From Theodoxus fluviatilis (Eukaryota; Mollusca; Gastropoda; Cycloneritida; Neritidae): 64,000 bases of DNA. Positions within the stretch are counted from its first letter, which is position 1. Every line of letters begins with the position of its first letter. A program made the position numbers and the translations under genes. The DNA lies in NCBI GenBank assembly GCA_034096865.1, contig JAWQFJ010002771.1, positions 117,001 through 181,000 of the forward strand, written 5' to 3'. The notes under the pieces were generated by a model, which saw only the letters and a list, made by a program, of their open reading frames with translations, searched no databases and had not been told where the DNA came from. Shown one piece after another: positions 42,750-64,000 of the stretch.

Positions 42750-43555
42750 TCTATTGCGGAGGGCCGCTATTGCGGAGGGCCGCTATTGCGGGATTTTTTT
42801 AAATAACAAAAGTTCTTAGGCCATTTTGATTCTATTGTCCTAAAACGCCTAAAAAACCATAATATTTTTGTTACTTTTTGTTTTCGAAACTGAAAAATTT
42901 TCGTTTTTTTTCTATTGCGGGATTTTTTTTGTCAAAAGTTCTTCAGGCCATTGTGATTCTTTTGTCCTAAAACGCCAAAAAAACCATAAAATATTTGTTA
43001 CTTTTTTGGGGAAAAAACAATTTTTTGGGGGTTTTACCGATAGCGCTCAGCCAAGGCCGCACCCGCCACCCCGCCTGACTGACTTAGCCTGTCCGGGGAG
43101 TTTCACCTAAACCTGGACGCGTTACTTTTTGTCACGTTTGTGTCCAACATCAGCGTCGGGCCCTGGAGTTAGGGCGTAGGGACCACCCGTTGAGAGTCAA
43201 ACGTGGGATGGAGTTAGAATATAAAGTTTCACCCGTTATTGATAAAACCCGAAATAATTTCTAAGTTTTTGTCCAAAAAAAATAACAAATATATTTTTTT
43301 TTTTTGCGTTTTAGGACAAAAGAATCAAAATGGCCTGAAGAACTTTTGACCAAAAAAATCCCGCAATAGCGGCCCCCCGCACTAGAAAAAAAACGAAAAA
43401 ATTTCATTTAAAAAGTTTTTTTTAAAGTAACAAAATTATTTTATTTTTTTTGGCGTTTTAGGACAAAAGAATCAAAATGGCCTAAGAATTTTTGTTATTA
43501 AAAAATCCCGCAATAGCGGCCCTCCGCAATAGCGGCCCTCCGCAATAGCGGCCCC
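42750..43555. mobile_element. CCGCTATTGCGG foldback element
   Basis: Left arm: CTATTGCGGAGGGCCG units, GGGATTTTTTT, AACAAAAGTTCTTAGGCC, ATTGTCCTAAAACGCC. The right arm is its inverted complement over about 85 bp, and a second inner pair exists. The central 43040-43110 (CCGCCACCCCGCCTGACTGA ... CCGGGGAGTTTC) resembles 29010-29070 inside the Mutator-like element. Confidence 0.75.
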
Positions 43556-43713
43556 TACCCCATTTATCAACGACACCGTTGCAAGAAGATCTTGGACATG
43601 ACTGGAGGGTCTCCGCCGTGGCGCACACATGCTTGTTGCCCGGAACCATTCATCAATATAAATAGAAAGAAGATACAAAAGAATGAAAGAAACATAAAGG
43701 AAAATAAAAAGAA

Positions 43714-44598
43714 ACAAGAAGGGCAAAGCCCATACGACTCACATGCTTGACCTTGACCTTTATATGACCTTGACCTTCAGGTGACCTTCAAGGTCAAGGT
43801 CAAACAACTAAACCTACCAATGACATCATACACAAAGAAATGCTTTACACATTTTTCCTACCAAAATACATGTGACCTTGACCCAAGGTCAAGGTCATCC
43901 AAGGTCATGCAACACAAAGCTGTTAATTCAAGACATAGGAAGCACAATGGTGCTTATTGGCACTTTCTACCATGAGATATAGTCACTTTTAGTGGTTCAC
44001 TACCCCATTTTGGTCACATTTCATAAGGGTCAAAGTGACCTTGACCTTGATGATATGTGAACAAATGTGTCTCATGATGAAAGTATAACATGTGCCCCAC
44101 ATAATTATTAAGTTTGAAACAGTTATCTTCCATAGTTCAGGGTCAAGGTCACTTCAAAATAGGTATACAATCCAACTTTGAAGAGCTCCTGTGACCTTGA
44201 CCTTGAAGCAAGGTCAACCAAACTGGTATCAAAAGATAGGGCTTGCTTTGACCTATATACCACTTGTAGCTAAGGTCGCCATTCTCAATAACGTGGGAGA
44301 AAATTGGGAAAATGTGAAAAATGACTGTTTTTGAGACCACATTTATGGCTCCTGTGACCTTGACCTTGAAGCAAGGTCAAGTCACTATGTATGTTTTTTG
44401 AGGCCTTGTTATCATACACCATCATGCCACATTTGGTGTTGATAGACTTAATAGTCTCCGAGAAAAATCCAACGTTTAAGTTTTTTACGGACGGACGGAC
44501 GGACGGACGCCCGTACGCCCGGACGGACGGACGCCCGGACGGACGGACGACACGGCTCAGTACATAGACTCACTTTTGCTTCGCATGTGAGTCAAAAA
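43714..44598 (+). mobile_element. AGGTCA element, copy 9
   Basis: Full-length, very close to copy 5. It has an expanded (GGAC)n / GCCC array before the right end (about 44488-44550). Confidence 0.88.
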
Positions 44599-44599
44599 G

Positions 44600-45550
44600 G
44601 AATAAATAAAAGCAAGCACGCCAAATAATTATCATTAACCACTAATTTTTGACACTGACAAATGGAGACCACTTGAATTTGAAGTTGAAATTTTATCATG
44701 AAAAGAAAAAGTATCTTAGGGAGCATTGCTTGGCAATGTCCAGACAAAAAAAGGAAACGATAAGAGAGATTCCTCGTTTGCTTTTGATGGATTCATTGTG
44801 ATGCATGATTTTTGTTGTTGTTGTGCAAAGTTATTCGAATCAGGATAATGCAGCTAGAGTTGGGAAAGAGGTGCTCTGTCAATATTCACATGACTTCCCA
44901 CCAGTTTGAAGAGGGAGTTTACATGCAATCACTCTTCCTACTAGGACAACCTATAAGCTTGTTGATATTAGCAACCTACTCGGATCAGACAGAGCAGATG
45001 GCTCCATTCCTCATGACAAGGGTCTCTCCCAGATGGAGTTGTGCAGTCAGCCTGAAAGATGGGTGTTGCGGCAACCGATTTCCCCAAATCAAGCCCAAAT
45101 ATGACGATGACGAATACGATGACGAGGAGAGGGAGGTGGAAGAAAAAAAACCCGCGGCGAAGCAAAACCAAAAAGTATTTACAGGAACTATCCTTCCCTT
45201 CCATCTTGTCTATAATATATGCAGTTCCCTGCAGCCCACCAGCAAGTGCTCTACCCTCTTGCATGAGTGCATGGTCAGTCATGTCTTTTGACAAGTGGAG
45301 ATAGGCGAGCGTGCTTTGGGTCTGAGGATGTGCGAGGTTCAGTGCCGTGGTTCTATCTCTGGGACGAAAAAAAAGAAGGGTTTATTTAATTATCTTGACA
45401 ATGCCTTACTTGCTGCAACCTGTGTCGTGAATCTGTCTGCACGTGAATACTTGATGAACATCCATGATGCACCTATCCCATTGTGTGACTGCATTGGCTT
45501 TGGTTCAACGTCTACGATGTGCCCAAGTACCCCCAAAAAGTTTCCTTTGA
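44600..45550. other. Unassigned stretch with an acidic frame
   Basis: A plus-strand frame near 45090-45165 encodes YDDDEYDDEEREVEEKKPAA, flanked by no clear splice sites. Not supported as a gene. Confidence 0.3.
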
Positions 45551-45557
45551 TCTTGTC

Positions 45558-45926
45558 CAGACCTGCCAAATGCTACGCTTTAGGCGTAGCATGCTACGCT
45601 TTCGACATGCCTGCTACGCTGCTACGCTTGTCCATAAAAACTACGCTTTTTCCCGCGTGCTTGAACTTTTGACCGCGATGGAGAATTCCCCCCCCCCCCC
45701 CCCCCGCTTTCACGCCGCCAGCGCAGCTTATCACGCCGCCTTCACAGCCTTATCTCTTCTCCCCCCCCCCCCCCCCCCCGCTTTCACTCCACCAGGTCAG
45801 CTTATCACGCCAACCTCACAGCCTTATCTCTCCCCACCCCCCACCCCCGCTACGCCTATTCCTTCAATGCTACTCCATATAGCTCTGGATGCTACTCTTT
45901 GGTATGATGGTGGGTTGGCAGGTCTG
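45558..45926 (-). mobile_element. G-tract MITE, copy 3
   Basis: CAGACCTGCCAA and TTGGCAGGTCTG inverted ends, flanked by CTTGTC on both sides (45552-45557, 45927-45932). Two long C runs (45690-45705, 45762-45779) correspond to the G runs of the other copies. Confidence 0.75.
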
Positions 45927-45932
45927 CTTGTC

Positions 45933-46720
45933 TAAATTTCACATGAAAAAAAGGGTGGATGATAGAAAGACAGAAACAGAAAGGAAGAAGTATAAAATGT
46001 CAATGGGTACTAGTCTTCTCAGCAGAAATTTCTAGTCGACATGAATCCTAAGGCTTGAAAGTAACCTTTGACTTCCAGCAGCATTGGTGATGAAAATACA
46101 TGAGTTGATGTGTTAATTAACAATTCGTTCATTACACTGGTTGTTTGTTTACCTGAGAAAGTTTTAAGTCACTAAAATGGATTTGTTTCTTCTTCATGTT
46201 CAGTGTGTGTGTGTGTGTATGCGCATGAGCATATCATCATGATGGACCACATAAATTGCATGGTATAATGTAGCAGTGGCTCGTAAAGCAGCTAAGCACC
46301 ACAGCATCACACGAAAAGCTTTTGCTTATTGTAATAATTGGATACATCTGGCATCTGTGTCGTGTCATGTGGCATGACAAAGGTGCCGGGCCAGGACAGT
46401 TATTTTGACACACTTCACATCCAGAAAAGAAATCACGCACTGGTAATAAAGGTAATGAAGTGACAATATTGAAGTAGTGCCATGCTATGATTGGACCTAC
46501 TTGACAATCAAGGTTGGACAGTTTTTGCCAGGCTAGATATTTTATTTGTCTTAGTGTTCCCTTCATGATAAGTTCAAGGATCGTGTATGTGTGTCAACCT
46601 TTGAACAATTTTCTATGCTTGCCTTAAAAACCCCCACATAACTTCTCTTCTCTAGCATATGATGATACTTCTCAATGAGATTAAATCAATTTGACAACAA
46701 ACTTCTTTACTCATCTTGTT
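45933..46720. other. Intergenic stretch 3' of EXOC6
   Basis: Short (GT)n at about 46204. No recognised gene. Confidence 0.3.
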
Positions 46721-46726
46721 ACTGTC

Positions 46727-49700
46727 TTTATTTTGTGGAAAAGTTGCTGTTACAGAACTTAATACACACAAGCATCATTAGGTAAACACAAGGTCTACAT
46801 CAGCATTTATACTTACAATGCAAAAACATGGGCATGCATATCTGCACGGCTCACACACTTACGGCCATGTTACAGCTTGCTGTGGAGGAAATGACCACTG
46901 GCAGAAACTAATGAGTAGTGACTGAAGGAGACCAGAGCAAACATTGTGGCGAGATCCTTAGGTACAGAAAGGGTACTCACACAGGGGAAGAGAGGTGCCA
47001 TCCATGTTGACACTTCACTGCACTTAAGCCATTCAGTCTGCCCCTTATCACAGAGACTACGCTTCCCACACCTAGTCAGAGGCATGAATTTTTTTAAATA
47101 TCAAGCAGGTTCTTTATCAATTAATGTGAAATATTTGACAACACCAAAGAAGCACTCTTTGACAAGTTACCTCTTGTCTCCTAATTGCAGAAACAGTGAC
47201 CAAGGACAATTCACTCAAGATCAGTGTCATCCTGTATGATAAGTGCAGAAATGTGGCATGATGAAAGATTTGATTAAAAAAGGAATTGAGAAAAAGGTTA
47301 CCACAGCATTTCAAGCCCAAAACCATTCATTAGAAGCACACTGTGACTAAATGACAGAGTGGCTGCTTCTTTCCCACAATAGTTCATGCAATTTGTGAAC
47401 GGTTGCAAGTGTTAAAGTTATAAGAGTAACCAGTGAAATTCAAAGAGATCAAGTTTACAATTAGGTTGCAGACAAACCCATCCATCCCACCCCACTCCAC
47501 ACCCCACTTCCCCACCCCACCTAATTTTCCCATCCCACCCCACCTTTCCTCATGCACCTCTAACGCTGACTAGAATTTTTCAAGCTAAATACTTTTTGTC
47601 TTGAATCCAGTCCTCATGTCTGACCTTTTGTCATCCATTGCACCCAAACTGCAAGATTTCTGATTCTAACATTCCAGCAGCAGAATTGCATTTCAAAAGA
47701 ACATCTAAAAAGAATACCTAAAAGCAATTTCCCTGTAGATCAAAGCAAGCACTTCTGAGAGCATGACAAAGTGTTACACAGATGTGACCTTTGAAGCAAC
47801 ACAAATGGGGTGGTGGAAGAATGCACTGAATTATGCAGATCTTTCAAATGGTAAAAATTAAAAAGCTGTTACATGTAAGAGACCGCAATACTCATGAGAC
47901 ATCGGTATAGCAAAACCCTACAGTACATCAAAAGAATTTGGAAATCAAATTCAATGCTGTAACAATCAGCACTAACAAAAATATAAGGAATCACATTTGA
48001 TATTTTAAAATAATCCAAGAAATGAAGGAAGGTAACATGTTTGTGGATTCATCATGCAGGGGTAGTTACAGAAGTACAAAAGGGAAGTGAAAAGATTTAT
48101 CAGGTGTATAGCAATTGGTGCAACAAAGATCTACATCAACATACTATGTGAGCTTTCCTTTGCAGAACATGCCGAGAGCATCAAGACTTGTAAATCACAT
48201 GCCATTATTCTTTTACATCTTCAACACATAAGCTATAAAGCCCAAATAACAAGATTCATTCACTCCATGTTCACTTAATCAGACTGTACACGACTACCGC
48301 ATTCTTAAATTATTTTGCACAACTACAAGGCTCAAATACATCCACAAAATTGTAAGCACATATTGCACTTTGCTGTTTTTGTTTTCCAGCATTTTTCTAC
48401 AGAGCATCCTCCAAAACAGGTGCAGAATCATCTACAATTCCTAAAATATACATCTCTAAAGCATCACTTTCATGCAAGCAGTGAAAATGTTGTCCATATG
48501 AAGGAATATCTCCCATCAGGCATGTACAATTTGTACATATTTATTGGTCTCCTGACTCACAACTCGGTCACATAAGTCAGTCAAGTGGGTGGCTGGCACC
48601 TGGCCCAACATCACAGAGAGGAGGTTTGGTTGCATCATGGGTCAATGCGTGGCAGCAGCAGCAGTGGACACATGTGAAACATTCAGACTCAACAGGCTCT
48701 CGGGATATGTTCAACAAGATGACACACGACTGTACACATTATTTTTATATGCAGCTGTACACTTTTCCCCTTGCACTCCAGTCACAACAGCAGCAGTCAC
48801 ACCAAGAAACTCCCCTCACCACCTCACAAACTGCAGGTCTGATCACATAATCAGCACAGGTGTGGTTTGGGCAAACAAGGAAATCCAGCCTCTGACACAG
48901 GAATGTATAGGTATTCCCCCTTCATTGCAGCTGGGGACTTCCTCCCTAACATACAGGTCTCCCTACACCTATGACACTTGGTCATGCATACCTGGTTTGC
49001 GGGGTCTGATGGCATGAATAGGAATAAACCAGGATGCACACTAGTGCAGATATGTCCATGAGCAACAGTGAGTCAATGACAGTGCACTTTGCTTTGTGGT
49101 CCACCAGCCAGCCACACCAAATCAAGGTGAACCGGGCAGGAAGCCAAAGAGAGAATTGCTTGGTGAATGGAAGCCTTGCTGAATTGACAATGTCCGACTC
49201 CTCCTTTTCAAGATGGGTCACAGTTCCTGTGTCTTGTGTATTGAACTGTGGCTAGCTGGTCTCAACTCACTCTGTACACAAACAAAACAGAATTCTTTTT
49301 CTCCAGAGTCTCAAAAGTGCAACAACAAGAGAATAAGGCATGAGAATCTGGAACTATGTCTGCTCAAAAATATTTTGCCTCTTCTGTTATACCAAGATAT
49401 GTGATCTGTCTCTACACTCACTGTAAAGCATGGGAAACACGTTTTCTCTTTACTCCATTCGTTGTGGGCCTGATGTGAATTTTAAACAATTGTTCAAGCT
49501 ACTTTTATTTCCTCTGGAAAAGTATTTTACACAGTTGTCTCCATACAAACATCACAGAATTGAGCAGCACACTTTAACTACATGTGAGTATATTGAAATA
49601 ATATTACACCTAAAAAAATCTTGTCTACTCTTCAGATATGTAATGGCACTGAAAATGGAAGGGCATTAGTGTTCAATATAATGGCAGCTGCAAATACAAT

Positions 49701-50491
49701 TCTTGATGAATTAGCACTTACAGCTGTAATATCAAACCATGAATCTGTTACTTCCTTTCAGTATGGTTATCAAACATAAAAAGACAACCCTAAGAAACTT
49801 ATCACATATCTATGTTTGGACAAACACTAGTACCCCACAGTCACTAAAACTGAAAAGAAGCAAACTCATATTAATCCCCTGTTCACTTCAAGATAGAGGG
49901 GAAAGAAACAAGGGAGAAAGGAGGTCATACTCTGAGAGAAGGAAAAAAAAAATAGGTAGTGGAAGGAAGAGAAGCAGTAGAAGAGAAAGAAATGGCACTG
50001 AAATATGACACTGTAAAAAGGAGGAGGACAACACCAACAAGAGACATACAATTGCAGATGCCAAACAAAAGCAACCATACTCGAGTCAGGCACAGCAACA
50101 AGGAGAAATCCAGCCCTCCCACTCCACTGTTCACCCTGGCACTTCAAGTCCAGATCAGCACAGCACAGACAGCACAGCCCTACCAGCCTGTAACCCTTAG
50201 CACTGCACCACAGACACATGTCTGTGTCCAATGAAAGACTTGGGAAGCCAGATGTGCCCCTACACACTGGGACACAGCATCACCACTAAGGAAACCCACC
50301 CCCAACCCCTGGAGCCTACAAGCCCATCCTGGCTCCTCACTGTGTATATACCACAGGCACTCCACCATGGAATAAACCACATAATCTCTCCCCAGTTGTG
50401 GTGCTCCTTTGCAGTTCAACCAAGGTGTGAATTTTCTCACACACACAATGCAAAATTCTTCTGCACAAAAGTGACATGCTTTTAAATAGGA

Positions 50492-50570
<79 letters not shown>

Positions 50571-51204
50571 TGATTATCCTGAAAAACTGGAATGCCACGT
50601 GACACAACAGGTCATTAACATTTGGCATCTTCTGCTAGTGACAAGAAATCAAATCCAAGTGGTATGCATGTGTGAAATTGTCAGTGCTGTACTTTGGAGA
50701 AAAATGACCAAAGTTACTTCTATTTTCTATACATTCTAGCCTACTCCTACATCTTAAAGGCTGCTGTTAATTAATACTACAGCACAGCAAATGTTACAGA
50801 TCAGTTAAGCCTATCAGCCATATTCTCATTTTTAAATAGGCACTTGTACCATCACTTCAGTCTGCAACAAAATCTCTCTGATACAGAGCTGAATTTTTAA
50901 ATAGTCTTACAGCTTTACAAAACCTCCTTATTTTCTTTCATCATAGGCAATCTGTATTCTATTGTTATCTCATACAATGACAATGCCTGATCGAAGTTTG
51001 AAAGTTAAGAGAAAATCCCTTTCCTTTATATAAGCAGCGAGAGGCAGCCTGGACTCCTCTGCTAGTCTGATTGATGGAAAACCTGAATACTGAGGCTGCG
51101 CACAGCAACTGTGGCAGACTGCTGATTACAGCAAATCCTTCCTGTGGCTTCAAAAGTTCACCTCCTGGAGGGAGAGTGAGAGATGCGGATTCAGGGAGAG
51201 GCAA
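46727..51204 (-). other. Probable long 3'UTR or 3' flank of EXOC6
   Basis: About 4.5 kb with no transposon ends. It contains a (TA)n microsatellite and several AATAAA signals on the minus strand (for example 49504-49509, 48540-48545, 46727-46732). The lack of repeats contrasts with the rest of the window and suggests transcribed, constrained sequence. Which signal is used cannot be told. Numerous short ORFs here are not supported. Confidence 0.35.
50491..50567. repeat. (TA)n microsatellite
   Basis: About 38 TA units. Confidence 0.97.
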
Positions 51205-63835
<12,631 letters not shown>

Positions 63836-64000
63836 CTGAAACAAAGGTGGATGCCATGGCTCAGTCAGTCACACTCCATGACTCAACTCCATTTGAAATT
63901 ATATGCAATTTTGAAGAATTCTTATACATGGTAACTTTGACAAAAGTCAGTGTTTTCAGAACTGACATGTTTTGGCAGCACATGCAGAAATAGGCTCATG

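Noticed and set aside
49866..50267. 133-codon minus ORF and overlapping plus ORFs 3' of EXOC6
   Set aside because: No splice context, no family resemblance, composition follows local base bias.

Overview
This is a eukaryotic nuclear window from a repeat-rich animal genome. It has short exons bounded by GT/AG splice sites, kilobase introns, microsatellites, and non-LTR, LTR and cut-and-paste transposons. The conserved gene, the transposon mix (piggyBac, pogo/Tigger, RTE-like and L2/CR1-like LINEs) and a SINE of a style I associate with gastropods suggest an invertebrate, most likely a mollusc. That taxonomic call is inference. Three unknown bases lie at 10082-10084.

Three host genes can be supported. 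(1) A small minus-strand gene at about 3050-12543 has four phase-0 coding exons that splice to a 90-residue nuclear protein with an AT-hook-like RGRP core near its C-terminus. Its stop codon is the first codon of the last exon, which continues as a long 3'UTR. (2) The 3' part of the Sec15/EXOC6 exocyst gene lies on the minus strand at 51205-63835. Nine exons join in frame (1002 nt, 333 residues plus stop), and the gene continues beyond the right edge. (3) A tentative small plus-strand gene at 20857-23115 has a 10-nt coding first exon, an intron holding a piggyBac derivative, and a terminal exon with a polyadenylation signal.

Most of the remainder is mobile DNA. Layout: 1-1560 degenerate minisatellite; 1578-2394 first copy of an 'AGGTCA element'; 3050-12543 AT-hook gene, whose large intron holds two more copies, a hAT-like MITE, a LINE fragment and a 30-bp minisatellite; 12974-15980 piggyBac; 16927-17111 pogo MITE; 17165-20371 repeats; 20857-23115 small gene; 23639-24729 third piggyBac-type element; 25370-25960 promoter-like segment; 27006-29290 RTE LINE with nested SINE and Mutator-like insertions; 31770-34098 palindromic and duplicated elements; 34660-45930 repeats, Gypsy pol fragment, 114-bp satellite and a candidate TRIM; 46700-63835 Sec15, whose largest intron is a stack of nested insertions.

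The most interesting signal is the AGGTCA element. It has at least 11 copies covering about 9 kb (roughly 15% of the window), with 11-bp inverted subterminal repeats and a hairpin at each end. Its body is studded with TGACCTTGA/TCAAGGTCA, the extended half-site bound by ERR and NR5A orphan nuclear receptors. A paralogous empty site inside the window shows it is a discrete insertion.
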